Assembly: GCA_964519615.1 (NCBI GenBank)
Contig: CAZFIM010000011.1
Coordinates: 1 to 50,899, forward strand
Direction: 5' to 3'
Origin: CAZFIM01 sp964519615
GTDB taxonomy: Bacteria; Chloroflexota; Dehalococcoidia; GIF9; UBA5629
Length of the DNA stretch: 50,899 nt
Shown: one piece after another, positions 34,451 to 43,071 of the stretch
How the letters are laid out: every line of letters begins with the position of its first letter
Position numbering within the stretch: position 1 is the first letter of the stretch
Notes under the pieces: model-generated
The model's database searches: none
Told to the model about the DNA's origin: nothing
Seen by the model: the letters and a program-made list of their open reading frames with translations, nothing else
Program-made: the position numbers and the translations under genes

Positions 34451-35452
34451 TTACTGGTGAGAGAACAGCGTTAAACCTTTTGCCAATCCTCTGAATTTAT
34501 AAATCCAGGCTTGATTATCGTCAGAAGTAGTGATGTAAACTTCATCGGTGCCCGGTTTGAAGGCTACATTGGTACTGCGTAGCAGTTTGCCTTCATCTCT
34601 GCCCGGTATCAAGACCTGAGCAATGGGAAATCCCCCTTTATTCAGGACCAGTATTCTCCCCTGAAAAATAAGGCATTGATATACGTTCCCTTCTGAATCT
34701 ATTGCCATTGAGTCACAGCCACCCGGTCCCCCGGTAAAACGGTACGGTATGCCCGCACCGGCTACAGGATTAACGGTCACTCCATCTTCCAATAATTCCA
34801 GCCGGTGTATTTGCATCCGTGAAGTTTCGCTAACCCAGAGAACATTGCCCTCAGGTGAGAGCCCCACTCCGTTAGTCGTTGCCATATGCTCAAACACAGG
34901 TTTTACCGTATTAAAATCCGATGAGAACCAGTACACTCCACCAGCCGGGTCAGATGCCGTGCCGATAAAATCGGTAACATAGAAATTACCTTTGGGATCG
35001 AATACCAGATCATTCGGAGCTGCCGGTTTATCCTGATATCTGGCGTCTATGTATGTCGGGTTGCTTCCATCGGCATTTAAGATCATTATTTTACCACCGA
35101 GACAAACTACGAATAGCCTCCCATCCTTATGTATAGCTATCCCGTCAGGCATAAGGCCGTCCTGACTGAATATAGTAGTTACTTGTTTATCCGGTGTTAT
35201 TTTAAGAATCCTGTTGTCGAAGATAGAACTAACAAAGAGGTTTCCCTCACGGTCAAAGGCAGGACCCTCTAAAAATGCGCCGCTGGCTTCCACTTGCAGC
35301 CATGGCTCTACTTTAAGCTTAGGCAGCTTTGCTTCTGCCGGCGGTAGAGGTACTGCACTCTTTGATGCGGTTCCCCCTGTACAGCCTGCAAAAGATAGCA
35401 CGAGTAAAATACCCAGTACAACGATCAAACCGCTGATTAAACGCCTTTTCAT
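34451..35452 (-). CDS. SMP-30/gluconolactonase-like beta-propeller lipoprotein
   Basis: From the ATG at 35452 (GAAGGAG upstream; the frame runs back to 35572 without a start signal) the protein has 333 residues. The lipoprotein signal ends LSFAGC (Cys24). The rest is a beta-propeller with repeated FDREGNLFVSSIFDNRILKI, IAIHKDGRLFVVCLGGKIMI, VFDPKGNFYVTDFIGTASDP and LSPEGNVLWVSETSRMQIHR blocks. In SMP-30-type lactonases such strands hold a metal at the propeller centre. It would act outside the membrane. Ligand or substrate unknown. Confidence 0.85.
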   Translation of the reverse strand: MKRRLISGLIVVLGILLVLSFAGCTGGTASKSAVPLPPAEAKLPKLKVEPWLQVEASGAFLEGPAFDREGNLFVSSIFDNRILKITPDKQVTTIFSQDGLMPDGIAIHKDGRLFVVCLGGKIMILNADGSNPTYIDARYQDKPAAPNDLVFDPKGNFYVTDFIGTASDPAGGVYWFSSDFNTVKPVFEHMATTNGVGLSPEGNVLWVSETSRMQIHRLELLEDGVTVNPVAGAGIPYRFTGGPGGCDSMAIDSEGNVYQCLIFQGRILVLNKGGFPIAQVLIPGRDEGKLLRSTNVAFKPGTDEVYITTSDDNQAWIYKFRGLAKGLTLFSHQ

Positions 35453-36045
35453 TTTTTCTCCTTCAGTTAATAATAGGATTAGACTCCATATTTGCCTTTG
35501 CTGGATTATAAAAAAATACTGCCTCCTTCCCTGTAAATTTCCTGCTTGTAACCTGCCCACAGTTGCCCGCAATAAAAGATATTAATCTACCTGCTATTTC
35601 AGGGACGATGAAAAACCTGTCTGATAGATCATGACTTAATTTCGGAGAAGTAACCTGTTATTTAAATTTACTAAATTATACGCTTGAAAATATCGTTAGA
35701 GAATACCCTATATAGAAAAAGTGCGCTATTTATTAAAAATGCATATTTATACGTAGTACGCTGCTTGATACGCAGATGTAAATGCGGCGGAGTAATTGAG
35801 AGTTGGTCTTTGTCATTATGTATGTTCTCTATTTACGCATGTCTGCAATGCTATCTTTACAATAGGGAAAGGTCAAATACAGATGAAACGTCGCTAGTAA
35901 TATGTACAAATTTGCTTGATGCCTTTCATGCTCTTTATAATTAATTCTCAATGGCGCATGAATATTTATCCTTGTATCGATAAAATGATATATTTGCTGT
36001 TTGTGATTAAATACATATTTATCTCTGCAGGAGGGCTGAAGAACG
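35453..36045. other. Nearly 600-base AT-rich divergent spacer
   Basis: The segment 35640-36040 is AT-rich, with several open but implausible frames on both strands (for example 35684-35944). No ribosome binding site or repeat module is seen, apart from TGCAGGAGGGC just before the MoxR gene. It likely holds the promoter for MoxR/CoxE. Confidence 0.35.
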
Positions 36046-36870
36046 ATGTTCAATAGCGAATTTGACCAGTTTAAGGGATCGGCTGATTATGTTCTCTCTG
36101 AACCGTTAAGGAATGCGGTGAATGTGAGTATAGCATTGGGCAAGCCTCTTATTATCAGGGGTGAGCCGGGTACAGGCAAAACACAACTGGCGCACAGCAT
36201 CGCCGGAGGCTTGAGTAAAAAGCTCATCACCTGGAACATTAAATCGACCACTAAAGCACAGGAAGGGCTGTATATATATGATACTGTACAGAGGCTCAAC
36301 GACAGCCGTTTTGGCGATAAGGACGTCTCAGACGTACGTCAGTATATCAAGCTGGGCAAACTGGGGCAGGCGTTCACTTCTGCTGTGCAGGTGGTGCTGC
36401 TTATCGATGAGATCGATAAAGCGGATATAGAATTTCCTAATGACTTGCTTAACGAATTAGATGAGATGGCATTCTATATCCCGGAGCTTGATGAAACCGT
36501 TGCCGCTGTTCACAGACCTATTACAGTAATAACGAGTAATGCGGAGAAGGAACTGCCTGATGCTTTTCTGCGCCGCTGCATTTTTCACTACATCGAATTC
36601 CCTACTCAAGAATTAATGGAGGAGATTGTTAAAGTGCATTTTGGCGATATCAGGGATAATCTGCTGGCGGCAGCCATAAAGGCGTTTTATAAGCTCAGAG
36701 AAATCGACGGGTTCAGGAAAAAGCCGTCAACTAGCGAATTGCTTGACTGGATACAAGCGCTTATTATCGGTGGAGTCACCCCTGAAAGAGTATCAAAAGA
36801 CATTCCTTTCTTAGGAACGCTGCTTAAAAAAGAGACAGATCATGCTTATTTTGTTAACAGGATCCGGTAA
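36046..36870 (+). CDS. MoxR-family AAA ATPase (CoxD-like)
   Basis: A 274-residue protein. Walker A is GEPGTGKT at residues 39-46, Walker B is VVLLIDEIDKAD around 116-127, and a sensor-like ITVITSNAEKELPDAFLRRC follows. The short length and direct coupling to a VWA gene fit the CoxD/MoxR group that remodels metalloenzymes or complexes. The strong ribosome binding site GCAGGAGGGC precedes the ATG. The downstream VWA gene starts 30 bases after its stop. No carbon monoxide dehydrogenase genes lie nearby, so the client is unknown. Confidence 0.9.
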   Translation: MFNSEFDQFKGSADYVLSEPLRNAVNVSIALGKPLIIRGEPGTGKTQLAHSIAGGLSKKLITWNIKSTTKAQEGLYIYDTVQRLNDSRFGDKDVSDVRQYIKLGKLGQAFTSAVQVVLLIDEIDKADIEFPNDLLNELDEMAFYIPELDETVAAVHRPITVITSNAEKELPDAFLRRCIFHYIEFPTQELMEEIVKVHFGDIRDNLLAAAIKAFYKLREIDGFRKKPSTSELLDWIQALIIGGVTPERVSKDIPFLGTLLKKETDHAYFVNRIR

Positions 36871-36900
36871 ATATCGGGGATGGACTGGTATTAAGGGAGT

Positions 36901-38073
36901 ATGATGTTTACCGCTTTCTTTTATACTTTACGACAGAAGAATGTACCTGTCTCCCTCACCGAGTGGATGACGCTCATGGAGGCGCTGTCAAAAGGCTATA
37001 TATCTAATCTGAATGAGTTCTATTACCTTGCACGAGCAATATTGATTAAAAACGAAAGCCATTTCGATCAGTATGATGCTGCTTTCCAACAATATTTCAA
37101 GGGCATAGAGACTCCGCTAGAGGTCACCGATCAAATACTGGATTGGCTTAAAGATCCGGTCAACCGCCTTATTATATCAGAGGAAGAGAGAGCATTATTC
37201 GATAAAATGGATTTTGACGAACTGATCAGGGAATTGGAGAGAAGGCTTGAGGAACAGAAAGAACAGCATGATGGTGGTGCTTACTGGATAGGAAGAGGAG
37301 GGAGATCACCCTTCGGACATTCCGGATTTCATCCCTCCGGTATAAGGGTGGGGGGACAGCCAGGATATAATAGCGCGGTACAGATAGCACAACAGCGTAA
37401 GTTTAAGAATTACCGCAGCGATCTTACGCTGGACATTCGTCAGATGAAGGTGGTACTGAGAACGCTGCGTCAGTTAAATCGCATAGGTCCGGAGGACGAA
37501 TTGAATCTGGAAAAAACCATAGACAGGACCTGTAAGAATGCAGGCGAGCTGGAGTTTATCTGGCAGCGGAGCAGGAAAAATGCGGTGAAAGTCCTGCTGC
37601 TTATGGATGTGGGTGGGTCCATGGATTCATACTCACTGCTGTGCAGCCGTTTCTTTTCCGCAGCCCACTCAAGCTCTCATTTTAAGGATTTTCAATTCTA
37701 CTTTTTCCATAACTGTGTCTACGATAACATGTACAGGGATATGGAGAGGATGGAACCACTAAGTACTGAGCACCTGCTTCGTGAGCTGGAAGCTGACTAC
37801 CGGCTGATTATGGTGGGAGATGCCAGGATGTCTACCTGGGAACTGGTACAAAAATACGGAGCAATTTACTATTATGAGCAAAATGAGACACCCGGCATCG
37901 TATGGCTTAAGAGGCTTTCAGACCATTTTAATCATCGTGTCTGGCTGAATCCTGCATCAGCACTCTACTGGCAGCATCCAACGGTATTATCCATAAGCAA
38001 ATTGTTTCCCATGTACGAGTTTACCATGGAAGGATTGAGTAAGGCGGTGCAAAAGCTGATAGCAAAGCATTGA
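36901..38073 (+). CDS. VWA domain protein, CoxE-like
   Basis: A 390-residue protein with an N-terminal helical region (residues 1-120), a Gly-rich linker, and a VWA domain from about 230. The metal-ion adhesion site is DVGGSMDS, beginning at Asp236. Typical companion blocks are FQFYFFHNCVYDN, LIMVGDARMSTWELV, and the C-terminal NHRVWLNPASALYW. It should act with the MoxR ATPase as a chaperone pair. Start at ATG 36901 or the next ATG three bases on, directly behind AAGGGAG. Confidence 0.9.
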   Translation: MMFTAFFYTLRQKNVPVSLTEWMTLMEALSKGYISNLNEFYYLARAILIKNESHFDQYDAAFQQYFKGIETPLEVTDQILDWLKDPVNRLIISEEERALFDKMDFDELIRELERRLEEQKEQHDGGAYWIGRGGRSPFGHSGFHPSGIRVGGQPGYNSAVQIAQQRKFKNYRSDLTLDIRQMKVVLRTLRQLNRIGPEDELNLEKTIDRTCKNAGELEFIWQRSRKNAVKVLLLMDVGGSMDSYSLLCSRFFSAAHSSSHFKDFQFYFFHNCVYDNMYRDMERMEPLSTEHLLRELEADYRLIMVGDARMSTWELVQKYGAIYYYEQNETPGIVWLKRLSDHFNHRVWLNPASALYWQHPTVLSISKLFPMYEFTMEGLSKAVQKLIAKH

Positions 38074-38262
38074 CACGGCTCAGAGAGCAGGGACTAATCG
38101 ACTTTTGGTTAACAATATACTACTATCTTTTTAAAGGCCTTCCAATCTATAGTCGCTGAGGGTATAGAGGCTGCTGTTTCAAGTGTTATTAATCTATTTT
38201 GGTGGTCAACATGGTATACTATGCGATATACGTAGCCAGACAAGATAGGTATAATACATGGC

Positions 38263-38979
38263 ATGATATCAATGAAAAAGCTGTTGATACCTTTGTTCGC
38301 TTTATTGTTTGTGACGTTTTTATATCCTTCATCATGCTATGCTAACGCAGCAGAACCGCCAGCGATTATTATCATCGTTCCCGATGCACCGGATGATCTT
38401 GAGATTAGTATAGGAGACGATAAGGTATTTGCCCAAAGAACAGACAAGGTTATCGAAAGTCATTATTCATTTTATAAGTATGATCTGCAGTCTTTACATT
38501 ATGCCATAATGGTGACTACTGCAGATGAGAGTTTCGAAATAGCTCTTGATACTCCACCACAGACTTACCAGAATATTTATACACTGGACCTCAATAACAG
38601 GAAATTGATTCCCGGGGAATCATTAAAGCGTTCCGTCGCAATGGTATTTTTGCGAATAATCCTGACACTTATATTTGAAGCTGGCATATTCTATTTGTTC
38701 GGCTATCGAAAGAAACGCTCCTGGCTTGTTTTCCTGATAGCTAATTTGCTCACGCAATGTGCTTTAAACATCTGGCTTGCCTCGAGTGTTACACCGGGGG
38801 ATAGCTATATCGTTCTTAATTTGATTTTCGGTGAGTTTTGCGTTTTTGTTATTGAGCTGGCTGTGTTTTTGTTTGCTATCAATGAGCACCGCCGCTGGCG
38901 AACTGCTCTCTATGTGTTGGTAGCCAATGTTGTGAGCCTGATTGTTGGAGGGTATTTGATCACGGTTTTCCCGGTTTAA
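38263..38979 (+). CDS. Membrane protein with N-terminal extracytoplasmic domain
   Basis: A 238-residue protein: a signal peptide (MISMKKLLIPLFALLFVTFL then YPSSCYA), an extracytoplasmic domain of about 100 residues (beta-like, containing IVPDAPDDLEISIGDDKVFA), and four membrane helices to the C terminus. The domain order resembles small sensors or YckC-like membrane proteins, but no family is certain. Start at ATG 38263 or 38272. The next gene is on the same strand, 76 bases on. Confidence 0.65.
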   Translation: MISMKKLLIPLFALLFVTFLYPSSCYANAAEPPAIIIIVPDAPDDLEISIGDDKVFAQRTDKVIESHYSFYKYDLQSLHYAIMVTTADESFEIALDTPPQTYQNIYTLDLNNRKLIPGESLKRSVAMVFLRIILTLIFEAGIFYLFGYRKKRSWLVFLIANLLTQCALNIWLASSVTPGDSYIVLNLIFGEFCVFVIELAVFLFAINEHRRWRTALYVLVANVVSLIVGGYLITVFPV

Positions 38980-39055
38980 CATGCTATTAACTGAAAAAAC
39001 CGGCAGATGAATTCGTTCTATTATTTACACTATATAAAAAAGGAGGAGGACGCTA

Positions 39056-39193
39056 ATGAAAAATACGGGTAGTTTTGCGGGGGCTTTCTGGTTCGCCGGG
39101 TGGCTTTTCACTATTGCCTATGCCAATCTGGTATGGTGGAAGATAATACTTGGTATAGTGGTCTGGCCTCTATTTCTGGGGTGGGCTGTCTAA
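39056..39193 (+). CDS. Trp-rich 45-residue membrane microprotein
   Basis: AAAAAGGAGGAGGACGCTA sits directly before an ATG at 39056, a very strong ribosome binding site. The product is MKNTGSFAGAFWFAGWLFTI, then AYANLVWWKIILGIVVWPLF and LGWAV with stop TAA at 39191-39193. It has one or two hydrophobic stretches and six Trp, so it is probably inserted in the membrane. The next 320 bases (39194-39515) hold no other gene. Confidence 0.7.
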   Translation: MKNTGSFAGAFWFAGWLFTIAYANLVWWKIILGIVVWPLFLGWAV

Positions 39194-39515
39194 TAATAAG
39201 GACCATTAATAACGTTACCGGAATTTAAGCTTTTACAGTTGATTCTCTAGAGCGTATTACTACATTGATACAGATTAAAGGCAAAAAGCGGTTGAATCTG
39301 AACACCTGGTGAAGGTGGTACGCGATTATAGACTTGTAATATGATTGCGCTTCGGAGGTAAGAGAACGTGCTGCTTATTGTTTTGTCTTTGTTCAGCCAT
39401 ACTTTCTTTGTAAATAAGGGTCTTTTAGTCTTAATACGATTGGTTAACGCATTGACATGTGTGTAAATGAAAGCTACCATAAAAAAGGAACCATCGATAG
39501 TATAAGGAGCAAATT

Positions 39516-39824
39516 ATGCCTGAATTCAGCTCATCTTTTTCGGGACTTGCAAGCGGACGAAAGCTAACACATGAAGAATTGATCCGCGCTATACGTTTTA
39601 TGATCGCTGCTGAATATGAGGCGGTACAGATGTATATGCAGTTGGCGGACTCCATAAATGATAAGCTGGCAATAGAAGTACTTAAAGATATTGCCGATGA
39701 AGAAAAAGTACACGCCGGTGAATTCCTTAGACTGCTAAAGCATCTGTCCCCGGATGAAGAAAAGTTTTATGAGGAGGGCGCAGAAGAGGTAGAGGAAGAG
39801 ATTGAAAAACTAAGCAAAGGCTAG
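39516..39824 (+). CDS. Ferritin-like (rubrerythrin-type) protein
   Basis: A 102-residue helical protein: GLASGRKLTHEELIRAIRFM, IAAEYEAVQMYMQLADSIND, then LKDIADEEKVHAGEFLRLLK. The Glu in AEYEAxxxY and the DEExxHAGEF block are di-iron ligands. It matches the short ferritin-like proteins related to the N-terminal domain of archaeal encapsulins and to EncFtn-type cargo. No encapsulin gene is in the window. The acidic tail ends EEVEEEIEKLSKG. Iron storage or peroxide defence is likely. Confidence 0.85.
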   Translation: MPEFSSSFSGLASGRKLTHEELIRAIRFMIAAEYEAVQMYMQLADSINDKLAIEVLKDIADEEKVHAGEFLRLLKHLSPDEEKFYEEGAEEVEEEIEKLSKG

Positions 39825-40056
39825 ATGCTAGCTTTTATGACATACATGAAGAAGATGCAGGATATACTGCTTTTATAGGATTTGCTTTATTCTTTGCGAT
39901 TGTCTCCAGATAATGTGATTATATCATTTAATGGAATACCGGGTTATTACGAGATATAAGTTGTTTTTGTTTCCGTTGAATGCGTAGAAATGTAAAAAGC
40001 TGGAATAATGCGGTAAAGTGGCGTTGCAGTATTATGAGCTAGCGGGCTTTGCTCAG

Positions 40057-41226
40057 CTAGACGATAGCCTTGCTAAGACTTTTGATAACAGCCTGGTACA
40101 GTTCGACCACATTTTTTACGCCTAGCTTTCTGTAGATATTTTTCCTGTGAGTATGTATCGTTAGTTTGCTGAGATACAGGTGCTCAGCGATCTTGTCATC
40201 AGAAAGACCTTGAGTGAGAAAGTGAATAATGTCCATTTCTCTTTTACTTAAATGGAATTTTACCTGTAAGTCGGTCTCAAATTTTCTTTCTTCGGTAAGG
40301 TCGGTTAATGTGATAATAAAGTTAGGCACAGTTCTCATTTGATCGGTTTTCCACACCAGTGCGCATTCTGTCCGGTATGTCTTTCCCGTTTCAGTGACTA
40401 CCAGACTTTCTTTTGGCAGTAATGTTAATTGCTCGTCTCGCTTGAGCAAATCAAGGAGGTTGCAGCAATCTTTAATAAGGCAGGATGGGATAGGGAATTC
40501 GCCTTTTTCAAGGTTTAATCTCCTGTAAGGAACCTTGCTGAGCAGCTGCATACAGATATCTCTTGCCCTGTCGTTAAAGAAGACAGGCGCGAATTTGTGG
40601 TCTAGCCGGATAAGACCGTTTTTATCCGAATCATTGTTAGACAAAAAGTGTTGCTTCCAAGTGTTTATCTGGGAGATTAACCGGATATTGTGTAGAGTGG
40701 TCATAAGATGAGGGGCAACCATCTCGGCCTTTGAAATATCCCGCTCATTATATTCGGGTTGTTTTTTAGAGCGCCATAGAGTAACCATTCCCTGAAGAAT
40801 GTTTTGCCAGCGCAAAGTCATGAATAGTTCCCAGTATAAATACTGCGGTCTTATAAAATCATTATAGAGTATCGATTTCTCCCATTCCTTACAGGAAACG
40901 GCCTGTCCTACATTTAAAACAATTTTTGACGATGAAAGAGCTTCTCTGAGAAGGGGGGAATACTGATAGAATGCGTTTTTATACAGTGCGGGATAATAAC
41001 TATCTTCATATATATTGCGGCTGTCCGATTTAAAAGAGCGTGCTTCAATTACATCGTGTTTATTTGAATATACGTCAATGAGATGAAAAGTCGCGCATTC
41101 AACATTGAATACTTGTATGATGAACGGGAATAAAGTCTTAACGAAGCCGTCAATATCCTCACAGCGATTAGCGAGATAGATCAGATTTAATACTTCTCGA
41201 TAGTCTTTATCAGTCAACCTGGGCAT
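40057..41226 (-). CDS. LuxR-type HTH regulator with GAF/PAS-like sensor part
   Basis: A 389-residue protein. The N-terminal half (about 1-180) has a GAF-like pattern with VECATFHLIDV and YWELFMTLRWQNILQGMVTL. The middle resembles a PAS domain with NFIITLTDLTEER. Residues 325-389 are a LuxR-type helix-turn-helix: LSKREMDIIHFLTQGLSDDK, then IAEHLYLSKLTIHTHRKNIY and RKLGVKN. It is divergent from the ABC transporter operon across a 190-base AT-rich gap, so it probably controls that operon in response to a small ligand. No response-regulator receiver domain. Confidence 0.88.
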   Translation of the reverse strand: MPRLTDKDYREVLNLIYLANRCEDIDGFVKTLFPFIIQVFNVECATFHLIDVYSNKHDVIEARSFKSDSRNIYEDSYYPALYKNAFYQYSPLLREALSSSKIVLNVGQAVSCKEWEKSILYNDFIRPQYLYWELFMTLRWQNILQGMVTLWRSKKQPEYNERDISKAEMVAPHLMTTLHNIRLISQINTWKQHFLSNNDSDKNGLIRLDHKFAPVFFNDRARDICMQLLSKVPYRRLNLEKGEFPIPSCLIKDCCNLLDLLKRDEQLTLLPKESLVVTETGKTYRTECALVWKTDQMRTVPNFIITLTDLTEERKFETDLQVKFHLSKREMDIIHFLTQGLSDDKIAEHLYLSKLTIHTHRKNIYRKLGVKNVVELYQAVIKSLSKAIV

Positions 41227-41414
41227 AGACCACAGTATACATCATTTATTATGTGTTTTCATCAAAGTGCTTAAAATACCATTATTAGGGTATTGTAATT
41301 AAATATCTATACATTAATATTTACTAACAACAAAATACTCGCCATTTATTTTCAAGTTACACATATTTTCTATGCGCAGTTAGCGAATGACTTTTATGAT
41401 TATCATGAATTTAA

Positions 41415-42260
41415 ATGCAAAATGCCGGGAGATATTATTTGGTAAATAGCGATAAGCAGATCAAATTACGAATAGAAAACGTCTCATTAAGCTTCGGCGG
41501 AGTTCAAGCTTTAATTGATATCAGTATAGATGTTAAGGACAATGAGATATTGGCTATTATCGGACCTAACGGTGCCGGCAAGACATGTGTCCTTAACTGT
41601 ATAAATGGTTTTTATAAACCTCAAAAAGGTGAGATCTATTTTAGCGGTAGAAGGATTACCAGGATGCGGCCTGACAAGATGGCCAAACTGGGTATAGCGC
41701 GAACATTCCAGAATATCGAATTATATACCGGGTTGAGTACACAGGACAACCTGTTGGCTGCCAGGCATGCTCTTATGAAGCAGAGTTTTATTGCCGGTGC
41801 ACTTTATTACGGATGGGCTCACAAGGAGGAAATTGAGCATCGTTATCCGGTAGAGGCTATTATCGATTTTCTTGAGATAGAAGCGGTAAGAAAGGATATT
41901 GTCGCCGTTTTACCGTATGGATTACGCAAACGTGTCGAATTGGGCAGAGCTTTAGCATTAGAACCGGAAATTCTGCTTCTTGACGAACCCATGGCAGGGA
42001 TGAACCTCGAGGAAAAGGAAGATATCGCACGTTTCATAATAGATGTATTTGAAGGTCAGGGGGCCACATACCCTGATATCCCGGTATTAAGAGATGGGGT
42101 AAAAAGCATCATTCTCGTTGAGCATGATATTGGAGTGGTCATGGATCTTGCAGACAGGATTGTTGTCCTTGATTTCGGGCGCAAAATTGCAGAAGGTACT
42201 CCAGACGAAATAAAAACCAATCCTGATGTTATTAAGGCATACCTCGGAGAAGAAATATAA
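41415..42260 (+). CDS. livG: Branched-chain-type ABC transporter ATPase LivG
   Basis: A 281-residue protein. Walker A is GPNGAGKT at 50-57, then GIARTFQNIELYTGLSTQDN, the signature region LPYGLRKRVELGRALAL, Walker B EILLLDEPMAGMN and the His-loop SIILVEHDIGVVM. There is an insert (GATYPDIPVLRDGVK) before the His loop that classical LivG lacks. The start is uncertain: ATG 41415 gives the longest form, while TTG 41439 follows GGGAGAT at good spacing. First gene of the operon, 17 bases ahead of livF. Confidence 0.93.
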   Translation: MQNAGRYYLVNSDKQIKLRIENVSLSFGGVQALIDISIDVKDNEILAIIGPNGAGKTCVLNCINGFYKPQKGEIYFSGRRITRMRPDKMAKLGIARTFQNIELYTGLSTQDNLLAARHALMKQSFIAGALYYGWAHKEEIEHRYPVEAIIDFLEIEAVRKDIVAVLPYGLRKRVELGRALALEPEILLLDEPMAGMNLEEKEDIARFIIDVFEGQGATYPDIPVLRDGVKSIILVEHDIGVVMDLADRIVVLDFGRKIAEGTPDEIKTNPDVIKAYLGEEI

Positions 42261-42276
42261 GATTTGTGAGTATTAA

Positions 42277-43071
42277 ATGCTGCGGGTAAATAATATTGAA
42301 GTGAACTATATGAATATTATCCAGGTGCTCCGAGGTGTATCTCTGGAGGTGGGTGATAGCAAAATTGTCGCTTTGCTTGGAGCCAACGGTGCAGGGAAGA
42401 CAACAACGCTTAAGGCAATATCCGGGTTGTTGAAGACTGAGGAAGGAGCGGTAACTGACGGCAGCATTGTCTTTAATGGTAAAAGAATAGATAGAAGCAG
42501 CCCCGGTGATATCGCGGCTATGGGCATCACTCAAGTTATGGAGGGGCGGAGAGTTCTTGAGCATCTTACGGTGGAAGAGAATCTTCTGGTATTTGCCTAT
42601 AACCGCAAAGACCGAGGCGAGGTAAAAAATGATATAGATGTCGTATTTGATTACTTTTCCAAAATTAAAGACCGGCGCCATCAGACCAGCGGCTATTTAT
42701 CGGGTGGAGAACAGCAAATGTTGGCGATAGGAAGGGCGCTCATGGCCAGACCTGAACTTATGCTGTTGGATGAGCCTTCACTTGGTTTGGCGCCACTGCT
42801 TGTACAGGAAATATACAGGATTATAAAGAAAATCAGTATCGAACGTAATATGGCGATACTGCTGGTGGAGCAGAATGCCAGAGCTGCTCTTGGTATTGCC
42901 GATTACGGCTATGTCATGGAGAACGGCAGGGTAGTCCTAAGCGGTCCGGCTGAGATGTTGCGGGATAATGAAGATGTTAAGGAGTTTTATATGGGGCTAT
43001 CGGCGGTAGGCTCACGGAAGAGCTACCGCGAAGTAAAACATTACCGTCGTAGAAAAAGATGGCTTGCTTAA
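42277..43071 (+). CDS. livF: Branched-chain-type ABC transporter ATPase LivF
   Basis: A 264-residue protein. Walker A is GANGAGKT, followed by DIAAMGITQVMEGRRVLEHL, the ABC signature YLSGGEQQMLAIGRALMARP, Walker B ELMLLDEPSLGLAPLLV and the switch ILLVEQNARAALGIADYGYV, the LivF type. It ends with a basic tail (YREVKHYRRRKRWLA). The acyl-CoA ligase start overlaps its end by 13 bases, or misses it by 17 if the later ATG is used. Confidence 0.93.
   Translation: MLRVNNIEVNYMNIIQVLRGVSLEVGDSKIVALLGANGAGKTTTLKAISGLLKTEEGAVTDGSIVFNGKRIDRSSPGDIAAMGITQVMEGRRVLEHLTVEENLLVFAYNRKDRGEVKNDIDVVFDYFSKIKDRRHQTSGYLSGGEQQMLAIGRALMARPELMLLDEPSLGLAPLLVQEIYRIIKKISIERNMAILLVEQNARAALGIADYGYVMENGRVVLSGPAEMLRDNEDVKEFYMGLSAVGSRKSYREVKHYRRRKRWLA

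Noticed and set aside
35684..35944. Plus-strand frame of 86 codons in the AT-rich spacer
   Set aside because: No start signal and atypical composition; similar frames arise by chance in AT-rich sequence.
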